Positions 1-7,712 of a stretch of 12,170 nt of DNA are shown here, piece by piece. This DNA is from DATMYQ01 sp035560935. GTDB taxonomy: Bacteria; Bacillota; Negativicutes; Sporomusales; Sporomusaceae. The DNA is taken from contig DATMYQ010000057.1 in the NCBI GenBank assembly GCA_035560935.1, positions 1 to 12,170 on the forward strand, in the 5' to 3' direction. A program made the translations under genes and the position numbers. The notes beneath the pieces are model-generated. The model worked only from the letters and a program-made list of their open reading frames with translations, had not been told where the DNA came from and did not search any database. Position 1 is the first letter of the stretch. Every line of letters begins with the position of its first letter.

Positions 1-21
1 CATTAGCTTTTATTATAGCCT

Positions 22-71
22 AAAAAGGGCTGCGGAAGACTTCACAGTAATGTCAAGTAATTCCACAGCCC
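22..71 (-). terminator. Rho-independent terminator of the glg operon
   Basis: Read on the minus strand, GGGCTGTGGAA (71-61) pairs with TTCCGCAGCCC (37-27) over 11 positions, including one G-U wobble. TTTTT follows at once (26-22). The 23-base segment between the arms can fold further: ACTT pairs with AAGT and ACA with TGT around a TTAC loop, so the whole structure is one long hairpin. The stem begins 17 bases after the stop codon of the last gene. The single imperfect pair is G-U in a minus-strand transcript but C-A in a plus-strand one, and the T-run exists only on the minus-strand side. The terminator therefore serves leftward transcription. Bases 1-21 beyond it show nothing recognisable. 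Confidence 0.9.
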
Positions 72-88
72 GTTGCCCCAGACCCAAG

Positions 89-3000
89 TTATTTTTTCCG
101 TTTCGCCGCCAGCCGTTGGTGTTTCCGGCTTAGCTTCCTCAGTTTCGCCGCCAGTGAATCATCCAGCGCCGTCATGTCCGGCAACCGCCAGTCCCAATTG
201 GCACCGACCGTACCCGGCAGGTTCATCCTGGCTTCATTGCCCAACCCCAGCAAATCCTGCAGCGGTACCATTGCCGTCGCTGCCCGGCTGGTATAGACCA
301 GTTCAACCAACCGCCAGATCAAATCGGGTTCCGCGGTGTCGGTGACCTGATCCAGATCCCGCCGGATCGCGTCCGCCAGTTGAGCATTGCCTTGCACCTG
401 GTCCCGATACCAACCCCGCAAGGTGTCGTTATCGTGAGTACCGGTATAAGCGATGGTGTTCAGCGGACAATTGTAAGGAAAGTCGGGTTTGCCGCCGCCA
501 AAGGAGAACTGCAATACCCGCATGCCGGGCAATCCCAGCGTATCTTTCAGGCGGTTAACCTCTTCGGTGATGATTCCCAAGTCTTCCGCCACCAAGTCCA
601 ATTCTCCCAAATGCCGGCGCAGCACCTCGAAAAAGCGCTGTCCCGGGCCGGGAACCCAGGAACCGTTGACGGCGGTTTCCGCATCGCCGGGAATCTCCCA
701 GTAGGATTCGAAGCCGCGAAAATGGTCAATGCGCACCCGGTCTACCAGACCAAACAGCGTCCGCAGGCGTTCCCGCCACCAAAGATAATCGTCGGCGGCC
801 ATTTTTTTCCAGCGGTACTGAGGATTGCCCCACAACTGACCGGTAGCGCTGAAATAATCCGGCGGTACGCCGGCCACTTTTTCCGGCCGGCCCGTTTTAT
901 CCAGTGCGAACAGTTCCGGATGAGACCAAACATCGGCGCTGTCATGGGCAACAAACAACGGCAGATCGCCAAACAGCCCCACGCCCTGCTGTCGGGCATA
1001 AGCCCGCAATTCCTGCCACTGCCGGAAGAAAACAAATTGTACAAAAGCATGGTATTCGGTTTCCGCCGCCAGCTGCCGCCGGTAGGCGGTCAACGCGTCC
1101 GGCTGTCGCCGGGCGATATCGGCTGGCCACTCGTTCCAGGCCTGACCCTGAAACTGTTCCCGCAACGCCATATATAATACATAATCATCCAGCCAGTAGG
1201 CGTGTTCTTCCAGGAAGCGCAAATAGTCCCGCCCCCCGGTGTCATTGCCGGCCTGAAAACGGGCAAAGGCCTGGCGCAACAATGTTTCCTTCACGGTTTT
1301 CACCCGGTCAAAGTGAACTTTTCGTCCGTCACCCCGCGTACCGCTCCGACCGGATTTCAGTTTTGAGGTCAGACCGCTGTAGTCGCGAAAGTCGGCCAAT
1401 TCCTTTTCCGTCAGCAGACCGTCGGCGGCCAATCCTTCCGGACAAATCAGCAGCGGATTGCCGGCAAAGGCCGACAGACACTGATAGGGTGAATCACCCA
1501 TTCCCGGTGGGTTGAGTGGCAGGAACTGCCACCAATGCTGCCCCGCCGCCGCCAAAAAGTCCACGAAGCGACGGGCTTCCGCTCCTAAATCGCCACAACC
1601 GTAAGCAGACGGCAATGACGTCAGATGCAGCAAGACCCCGGCGTCCCGACCGGGATAGTCACGGCCATCGTCCGCTTCCGCCAGCAACAGCCGTCCGGAC
1701 AACGGCGGCAACGAAAGTTTCAACCGTCCCCGGCCATCCGCTTTCAACGTCGTCCCCGGGTTCAGCAGATCCTGCAGCGCCCCCCCGGTCCAAGCGGATA
1801 AGTCCAGGGTTACCTGCCGGGTTTCGCTGCGACTGCGGTTCATCAACACCCAGGCCCGGCAATCGGGGCTAATACCCCCAAATTCATCGCGACCGCCGTC
1901 AATGGATCGCAGAAAACCGTACACATCACCTTCAGCCAGTAACGGTTGCCAACTGCCGGTTCGCAACACCGCGTACCGGTTCCGCAGGTGGATCAGTTGC
2001 TTATACCATTCCGTCAATTCTTTGTTTTCTTTGCCCCAGGGAAAAGTCCGCCGGTTCAGCGGATCTTTGAAACCTTCCACTCCCGCCTCGTCACCGTAAT
2101 ACACGCAAGGTGCTCCGGGAAAGGCCATTTGCCAGAGCACGGCCAGCTTCATCCGGGCCACACCCAGTTTTTTCTGCTCCGGCGGCAAACGATAACGGGC
2201 CTGTTCCCGCCGGGCAATATTGTCCGGATCCGGCGCTCCGCCCAGTATCGTCAACAGTCGTGGCACGTCATGACTGCCCATTACGTTCAGGTTGCAGTAG
2301 AAATTGTCACGGGGATAGTTTTCATGCAGACTACGGATGCAGCGATCCACCTGGCCGGAATCCTGATAGCCCAGCAAATAATCAAGAATGATCTTCCGCA
2401 GTGGATAATTCATGACTCCGTCCAGTTCATCGCCGCCAAAATACATCCGCATCTCGCCATAAGCAAGCTTATGGGAAGCGTCTTCCCAGACTTCGCCAAT
2501 CAGTACCGATTCCGGATCCGTTTCCTTCATTACCTTACGCAGTTGCCCGATAAAAGCCGGCGGCAGTTCATCGGCCACGTCCAATCGCCAGCCTTTAACT
2601 CCCATTTTCATCCACTGCCGGATGACGCTGTGTTTATCATTGATAATATAATCCTGATAAGACGGATCCAGTTCATAGACATTGGGCATGGTGCCAATAC
2701 CCCACCAGCTTTCATACTCATCGGGATATTGAGTAAACCGGTACCAGGAATAATAGGGCGATTCCGGTGATTGATACGCACCTAAGCCCGGATAGCGGCC
2801 CTCCTGGTTGAAGTAAATACTGTCGGCACCGGTATGGCTGAATACACCGTCCAATACAACGCGAATACCCATTTCCCCGGCGGTCGCCAGCAAGTCGGCA
2901 AATTCGCGGTTGTCGCCATACATCGGATCAATTGTTTTATAATCGGCGGTGTCGTATTTATGATTACTGGGCGAGGAAAATACCGGATTGAAATAAATCG

Positions 3001-3670
3001 CATTGACGCCCAGTTCCTTTAAATATCCAAGTTTTTTGCGCACACCGGCCAGATTGCCGCCAAAATAATCGTAGGCCAGCATCACGCCGCTGCCCACGGC
3101 CTGAGCATAAACCGGCGCATCATCCCAATGAGCGTGAACCAGACTGCCTGGCGGCGCATGATGCACCAAACCGTCCTCATGGCCGTTATAAAACCGTTCC
3201 ACGTAAATCTGGTATACCACCGCGTCCCGAAACCAGTTTGGCACTTGGGTCTGGGGGCGGTGAACCGTAATTTGAAACGAGAGCGGCGGTTCCGCCGCCG
3301 CCAGCCCCACTCCGCCGAGACCGTCGGGCTGATTACCGTAAAACCATTGATACCCGTCCTGTTGCAATACAAAATAGTACCATATCAGCGACGGTTCCGC
3401 CGGCACCGTCAGAATGGCCTGGTATACCACCGGCCTATTTGCGTCCATCGCAGGATTATCCGGTGCCATCAAATCACACGGTTCCATCGCCTGCAGCGTT
3501 TCGCCACTGCCGTCCTGCCACTGGCGCACCCATATCCTTCCCAGCGGCGCTGCCGCCGCCAGCCGTAAAACAACCGTGGATTGAGTGGCAACAGCTCCAA
3601 CGGGACTACGATAAAACGGATTGCGGGAGTCGTGAAAAACCACCGTTTGCCGCTCTTCCTGCACAGTCAT
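89..3670 (-). CDS. GH13 neopullulanase/amylopullulanase-like hydrolase fused to GH77 4-alpha-glucanotransferase (MalQ)
   Basis: Predicted bifunctional cytosolic enzyme of 1193 residues for processing glycogen branches and malto-oligosaccharides. Residues 1-135 look like the beta-sandwich N-domain of neopullulanase/amylopullulanase. The GH13 barrel spans about 145-575: region I DGVFSHT (274-280), nucleophile D364 in GWRLDVADE, acid/base E393 in IGEVWED, third carboxylate D468 in GSHD. A C-terminal beta domain follows to about 665. The GH77 module runs from about 675 to 1175: SPYQ near 727, nucleophile D982 in RIDHFRG, acid/base E1029 in VAEDLG, D1080 in GTHDND, and a C-terminal MNLPGT. Both catalytic triads are intact, so both halves are probably active. 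A basic Gly-rich insert lies at about 767-783, and the C-terminus is Lys/Arg-rich. There is no signal peptide. The gene starts nine bases after the glgP stop, in the same frame. AAGGGAG lies only two bases before this ATG; a GTG at codon 3 would be better spaced. Similar proteins are often named GlgX/4-alpha-glucanotransferase, but whether the GH13 half cuts alpha-1,6, alpha-1,4 or both bonds cannot be read from sequence. Confidence 0.92.
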   Translation of the reverse strand: MTVQEERQTVVFHDSRNPFYRSPVGAVATQSTVVLRLAAAAPLGRIWVRQWQDGSGETLQAMEPCDLMAPDNPAMDANRPVVYQAILTVPAEPSLIWYYFVLQQDGYQWFYGNQPDGLGGVGLAAAEPPLSFQITVHRPQTQVPNWFRDAVVYQIYVERFYNGHEDGLVHHAPPGSLVHAHWDDAPVYAQAVGSGVMLAYDYFGGNLAGVRKKLGYLKELGVNAIYFNPVFSSPSNHKYDTADYKTIDPMYGDNREFADLLATAGEMGIRVVLDGVFSHTGADSIYFNQEGRYPGLGAYQSPESPYYSWYRFTQYPDEYESWWGIGTMPNVYELDPSYQDYIINDKHSVIRQWMKMGVKGWRLDVADELPPAFIGQLRKVMKETDPESVLIGEVWEDASHKLAYGEMRMYFGGDELDGVMNYPLRKIILDYLLGYQDSGQVDRCIRSLHENYPRDNFYCNLNVMGSHDVPRLLTILGGAPDPDNIARREQARYRLPPEQKKLGVARMKLAVLWQMAFPGAPCVYYGDEAGVEGFKDPLNRRTFPWGKENKELTEWYKQLIHLRNRYAVLRTGSWQPLLAEGDVYGFLRSIDGGRDEFGGISPDCRAWVLMNRSRSETRQVTLDLSAWTGGALQDLLNPGTTLKADGRGRLKLSLPPLSGRLLLAEADDGRDYPGRDAGVLLHLTSLPSAYGCGDLGAEARRFVDFLAAAGQHWWQFLPLNPPGMGDSPYQCLSAFAGNPLLICPEGLAADGLLTEKELADFRDYSGLTSKLKSGRSGTRGDGRKVHFDRVKTVKETLLRQAFARFQAGNDTGGRDYLRFLEEHAYWLDDYVLYMALREQFQGQAWNEWPADIARRQPDALTAYRRQLAAETEYHAFVQFVFFRQWQELRAYARQQGVGLFGDLPLFVAHDSADVWSHPELFALDKTGRPEKVAGVPPDYFSATGQLWGNPQYRWKKMAADDYLWWRERLRTLFGLVDRVRIDHFRGFESYWEIPGDAETAVNGSWVPGPGQRFFEVLRRHLGELDLVAEDLGIITEEVNRLKDTLGLPGMRVLQFSFGGGKPDFPYNCPLNTIAYTGTHDNDTLRGWYRDQVQGNAQLADAIRRDLDQVTDTAEPDLIWRLVELVYTSRAATAMVPLQDLLGLGNEARMNLPGTVGANWDWRLPDMTALDDSLAAKLRKLSRKHQRLAAKRKK

Positions 3671-3672
3671 CT

Positions 3673-3679
3673 CTCCCTT
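3673..3679 (-). promoter_or_regulatory. Ribosome binding site of the GH13-GH77 fusion gene
   Basis: AAGGGAG fills most of the nine bases between the glgP TAA and the next ATG. It ends two bases before that ATG (3670) but eight bases before the in-frame GTG at codon 3 (3664). The spacing favours the GTG, while the ATG is the stronger start codon; the two differ by only two residues. The position against the glgP stop suggests translational coupling. Confidence 0.6.
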
Positions 3680-6193
3680 TTATCCGTTTTCAGGCACAGA
3701 ACCGGCTTTGTTGCCGGCATTGCGCCCGGAGGAGCGGACCACCACTGGCTTGGCCTTCCAGATACCAATCATATATTCATCAATGGTCCGGTCACTGGAA
3801 AACCAACCGGAAAACGAGGTGTTGTTGATCGCCATCTGACGCCAGTGTTCTTTGTTTAAATAGTAATTGTTAAGGGTGTTTTGTGCTTCCACATAGGCAG
3901 GAAAATCCTTCAGCACAAAATACTCGTCGTTGTTTTGCAGTAAACTGGAATACAGCGAAGAAAATTCCGCGGCATCCGCCGGCAGCCAGCCATCCACCAG
4001 TTGATCAACCACTCGCTTGATCCGGGGATCGCCGTTATACATATCAAACGAATTGTAGCCGCCATGATTGTAATAGTTTAGCACCTGCTCCGAAGTCAGG
4101 CCGAAAATAATGATATTGCTATTGCCGACTTCCTCTTTGATTTCAATGTTGGCACCATCCAGGGTGCCAATGGTCACGGCGCCGTTCATCATAAACTTCA
4201 TATTACCGGTACCGGAGGCTTCCCGGCTGGCCGTGGAAATCTGCTCGCTGACATCAGCGGCGGGAATCATAAACTCCGCCAGCGACACGCTGTAGTTTTC
4301 CATAAACAGCACTTTGATCTTATCCCGGATCAACGGATCATTATTGATCTTCTGCGCCACGGTGCTGATCAATTTGATCACCCGTTTTGCCATGTAATAT
4401 CCCGGCGCCGCTTTGCCGCCGAAAATAAACACCCGGGGCTGCACCGGCAGATCGGGATTATCCAGCAGCCGGTTGTAGAGGTCCATGATGTGCAACACAT
4501 TCAGCAATTGACGTTTATAGGCATGAATCCGCTTCACGTGGATATCGAAAATAGCCAACGGATCCACAGTCAGCCCATATTTATCCTGAATGTGTTTTGC
4601 CAGTCTCTGCTTATTGTACAGTTTGACGGCGGCAAATTTTTCCTGAAATGCCGGGTCGGTGGCGTGTACATGCAAATGGGACAAATCCAGTGGCCGGCTC
4701 AGCCAGTTGGTGCCGATGGTTTCGCTGATCAGCTCCGCCAGTTTTGGGTTGGCCTTGGCCAACCAGCGGCGATGCGTCACACCATTGGTTTTGTTGTTAA
4801 ATTTGGTGGGGAAAAACTCGTGAAAATCAGCCATGACCTGTGTTTTCAGAATCTCCGTATGCACAGCAGCCACCCCATTGACACTGTGACTGCCTGCCAC
4901 CGCCAGATGGGCCATATGGACAAACCCGTCGGCGATAATGGCCATTTTGCCAATTTGATCCCAGTCTCCCGGATAGCGTTGCCACAAACGCTTGCAAAAG
5001 CGTTCGTTGATCTCGTTGACAATCATGAAGATACGCGGCAACAGACCTTTGAACAGGTCCACCGGCCATTTTTCCAGTGCCTCCGGCAAAATGGTGTGAT
5101 TGGTGTAGGATATTGTATTCACGGTAATCCGCCAGGCATCATCCCAGGCCATACCCTCTTCGTCCAGCAAAATCCGCATCAGTTCCGGAATGGCCAGCGC
5201 CGGATGGGTATCATTGATATGAATGCTGACCTTCTCAAACAGATTATGCAAGCCGGTTTTCTGACTTTTGGCCGGCTTGTTCTTTTTAAACCGCCGCACA
5301 ATACTCTGCAGCCCGGCGGACACGAACAGATACTGCTGCTTCAGCCGCAGCACCCGCCCTTCATGGTAGTTGTCATCCGGGTAGAGAATTTGCGAAGTGG
5401 CCTCCACCGAATATTTGTATTCCACCGCTTTTAGATAATCACCCCGGCTGAACGAGGAAAAATCGAAGTCGGAGCGGATCGTTTCCGCGCTCCACAGGCG
5501 CAGGGTGTTCACGGTGCAGTTGTTGTGGCCGACGATGGGTACATCATAAGGCACCGCCAGCACGGTTTCATAATTTTCATGAATAAAAACTGTTTCACCA
5601 TCTTCGTCCGTTTCGGCGCGGACTTCGCCGCCAAAACGGACCTTGACCGCCCGTTCCGCTTTGCGGACTTCCCAGACATATCCGTCTTTCAGCCAGTTGT
5701 CCGGCAGCTCCACCTGATAGCCGTTGATGATCTTCTGTTCAAACAATCCGTGCCGATAACGCAGGCCGCAGCCATGTCCCGGCAACGCCAGCGTGGCCAT
5801 GGAATCCAAAAAGCAGGCTGCCAGGCGGCCCAGGCCGCCATTGCCGAGACCGGCGTCCGGTTCCAGTGCTTCCAGTTCATCCAGGTTAACGCCCAGTTCC
5901 GCCAGCGCCTCCCGGGCCACGTCATACACGCCGAGGTTATACAAATTACTGCCCAACAAACGGCCCATCAAAAATTCCACCGAAAAATAGTATACTTGTT
6001 TTTCACCGGACAGCTTATACTGGCGGTTGGTCTCATACCAATTCCGGTTCACCTGCTCCCGGATCATGCTGGCTAGGGCGACATAACGGTCAACGGCACT
6101 GGACTCCTCAAGGCTCTGCCCAAAAATAGTCTGCAATTTTTCTTCAAAGACTTCTTTGAAATGCTCCTTGTCCTTTAACATCACCGTATTCAT
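3680..6193 (-). CDS. glgP: Glycogen phosphorylase
   Basis: A GT35 enzyme of 837 residues that releases glucose-1-phosphate from non-reducing ends of glycogen using phosphate and pyridoxal phosphate. The family landmarks appear in order: GNGGLGRLAACFLDS (117-131), the glucan-site stretch EYKYSVEATSQ (258-268), HINDTHPALAIPELM (325-339), NGVTHRRWL (470-478), KRIHAYKRQLLN (554-565), and the cofactor site EASGTGNMKF (658-667), where K666 should form the Schiff base with pyridoxal phosphate. The THRRWL form, with His where many phosphorylases have Pro, fits Firmicute GlgP. The length is normal, apart from about 22 residues after the usual end near IWKAKPV; this tail is rich in Ser, Gly and Asn. 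The gene begins 14 bases after glgA, with GAGGGGG directly before the ATG. ATG is kept as start although its spacing is short; GTG (codon 4) and ATG (codon 5) are alternatives. It supplies catabolism within an operon that otherwise builds glycogen. Confidence 0.97.
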   Translation of the reverse strand: MNTVMLKDKEHFKEVFEEKLQTIFGQSLEESSAVDRYVALASMIREQVNRNWYETNRQYKLSGEKQVYYFSVEFLMGRLLGSNLYNLGVYDVAREALAELGVNLDELEALEPDAGLGNGGLGRLAACFLDSMATLALPGHGCGLRYRHGLFEQKIINGYQVELPDNWLKDGYVWEVRKAERAVKVRFGGEVRAETDEDGETVFIHENYETVLAVPYDVPIVGHNNCTVNTLRLWSAETIRSDFDFSSFSRGDYLKAVEYKYSVEATSQILYPDDNYHEGRVLRLKQQYLFVSAGLQSIVRRFKKNKPAKSQKTGLHNLFEKVSIHINDTHPALAIPELMRILLDEEGMAWDDAWRITVNTISYTNHTILPEALEKWPVDLFKGLLPRIFMIVNEINERFCKRLWQRYPGDWDQIGKMAIIADGFVHMAHLAVAGSHSVNGVAAVHTEILKTQVMADFHEFFPTKFNNKTNGVTHRRWLAKANPKLAELISETIGTNWLSRPLDLSHLHVHATDPAFQEKFAAVKLYNKQRLAKHIQDKYGLTVDPLAIFDIHVKRIHAYKRQLLNVLHIMDLYNRLLDNPDLPVQPRVFIFGGKAAPGYYMAKRVIKLISTVAQKINNDPLIRDKIKVLFMENYSVSLAEFMIPAADVSEQISTASREASGTGNMKFMMNGAVTIGTLDGANIEIKEEVGNSNIIIFGLTSEQVLNYYNHGGYNSFDMYNGDPRIKRVVDQLVDGWLPADAAEFSSLYSSLLQNNDEYFVLKDFPAYVEAQNTLNNYYLNKEHWRQMAINNTSFSGWFSSDRTIDEYMIGIWKAKPVVVRSSGRNAGNKAGSVPENG

Positions 6194-6207
6194 CCCCCTC
6201 GCTGATA

Positions 6208-7710
6208 TTACGCTTTCGCTACGCTGTTTTGACTTTTTTCAGATACCGCTTCCTTACTCTTACTTTCCTTGGGCGTCTTCAATAATTTCTGATATAATTC
6301 TTGATATTCCTGGGCTGAATTGTTCCAGCTGAAATCACGGCGCATCGCGTTCTTCATCAGTTTCCGCCAAGTGGTGGTGTCCTTGTACAGATCAATCGCC
6401 CAGTTGATCACATAGAGCAAGTCGTGCGCATTGTAATTGGCGAAGGTAAACCCGTCACCCGTACCGGTTTCATCGTCGTAAGACTGCACCGTGTCTTTCA
6501 GACCGCCTACTTCTCTGACGATCGGCAGGCTTCCGTATCGCAGCGCGATCAGTTGGCCAATGCCGCAGGGTTCAAAACGGGACGGCATCAGGAACATATC
6601 GGAACCGGCATAAATTTTCCGGGCCAGCGATTCGGAAAACAGAATATTGGTGGACACCTTATTGGGGTAGCGGCCGGCAGCGTACCGGAACAGTTCCTGG
6701 TAGCGGACTTCACCGGTTCCCAACACTACCAATTGCACATCGTTGGCCAAAATATCTGACAAAATATGAGAAATCAGGTCAAAGCCCTTGGCGTTAACCA
6801 ACCGGGCCACGATCCCAATCATCGGGATATCGGGATTCACCGGCAAGCCCAGCAATTCCTGGAGCTTGGTTTTATTTTCCAAACGTTTTTTTGGTGCCTG
6901 CCAGTTATAGTTGGTAAACAATTCCGGGTCCGTGGCCGGATTGTAGTCTTCATAGTCAATTCCATTAATAATCCCTGTTAAGTCGGCATTGCGAACTTTC
7001 AACAGTCCATCCAGATTTTCGCCGAAATAGCTGGTCTGGATTTCTTCGGCGTAGGTCCGGCTGACAGTGGTGATTTTATCGGCATAGGCCAAACCGCCTT
7101 TGGAAAAGTTTACCTGACCATAAAATTCCATGCCGTCATTGGTAAAAAAGGAGTCGTCCAGTCCCAGCAGATTCCCCAGCACCTCCCGGGGAAATACTCC
7201 CTGGTATTGAAGATTATGCACGGTATAAACCGTACGGAACTGGTTGTAGAACGAGTTACCCCAGCCGTAGGCTTTCAACAGCGGCAGCACCGCGGCCGTC
7301 TGCCAGTCGTGGCAGTGAATGATATCCGGTACAAAATCCAGTTGCGGCAGTACCTCCAGCACCGCCCGGCAGAAAAACGCAAACCGCTCCGCATCGTCAT
7401 AGTATCCATAAAGTCCGGGCCGTTTGGTAAAATAATATTCATTGTCGATAAAGTACCAGGGCGCGCCGTCCAGTTCCAACTGCTGCAGGCCGCAATATTG
7501 CTGCCGCCAGCCGACAGGAGTGGTCAAACTTTTCACTACGGTCATCTGATTCTTGTAATATTCCGGTATGTCATGGTATTTGGGCATCATGACCCGTACG
7601 TCCACACCCTGCCGCCGCAGTTCTTTCGGCAGCGAGCCCACCACGTCCCCCAAACCGCCCGTTTTCACAAAAGGCGCCGCTTCCGACGCGACAAACAACA
7701 CTTTGAGCAT
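6208..7710 (-). CDS. glgA: Glycogen synthase (ADP-glucose)
   Basis: A GT5, GT-B-fold enzyme that transfers glucose from ADP-glucose to the non-reducing end of alpha-1,4-glucan. Counted from the ATG at 7710 it has 500 residues. The N-terminus MLKVLFVASEAAPF and KTGGLGD (K16) is the classical ADP-glucose-binding start of bacterial synthases. HCHDWQT (near 132), VHNLQYQG (H165), the ARL/AKG pair (R303 and K308) and EPCGIGQLIALRYG (E380) supply the other expected active-site residues. The core ends near residue 477, and a Lys/Ser/Glu-rich tail of about 22 residues follows. A TTG at 7716, overlapping the glgD TGA, would add two residues. AAAGGA inside glgD is eight bases before that TTG, and GGTGA is seven bases before the ATG. 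I prefer the ATG because it gives the family-typical N-terminus. The gap to glgD is two bases, so translation is probably coupled. Confidence 0.96.
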   Translation of the reverse strand: MLKVLFVASEAAPFVKTGGLGDVVGSLPKELRRQGVDVRVMMPKYHDIPEYYKNQMTVVKSLTTPVGWRQQYCGLQQLELDGAPWYFIDNEYYFTKRPGLYGYYDDAERFAFFCRAVLEVLPQLDFVPDIIHCHDWQTAAVLPLLKAYGWGNSFYNQFRTVYTVHNLQYQGVFPREVLGNLLGLDDSFFTNDGMEFYGQVNFSKGGLAYADKITTVSRTYAEEIQTSYFGENLDGLLKVRNADLTGIINGIDYEDYNPATDPELFTNYNWQAPKKRLENKTKLQELLGLPVNPDIPMIGIVARLVNAKGFDLISHILSDILANDVQLVVLGTGEVRYQELFRYAAGRYPNKVSTNILFSESLARKIYAGSDMFLMPSRFEPCGIGQLIALRYGSLPIVREVGGLKDTVQSYDDETGTGDGFTFANYNAHDLLYVINWAIDLYKDTTTWRKLMKNAMRRDFSWNNSAQEYQELYQKLLKTPKESKSKEAVSEKSQNSVAKA

Positions 7711-7712
7711 AC

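Noticed and set aside
1600..1700. Assembly artefact or frameshift joining two separate genes at the GH13/GH77 boundary
   Set aside because: The frame runs through without interruption, the linker is short but plausible, and both domains are complete on either side. A real fusion is the simpler reading.
380..2770. Long plus-strand frames of 265 and 274 codons (380-1177 and 1946-2770), opposite the fusion gene
   Set aside because: They are antisense to conserved GH77 and GH13 motifs, and their translations are not recognisable. Treated as shadows.
4490..5434. A 314-codon open frame on the plus strand, opposite glgP
   Set aside because: It is antisense to the conserved core of glgP, has no family motif, and is explained as a shadow frame.
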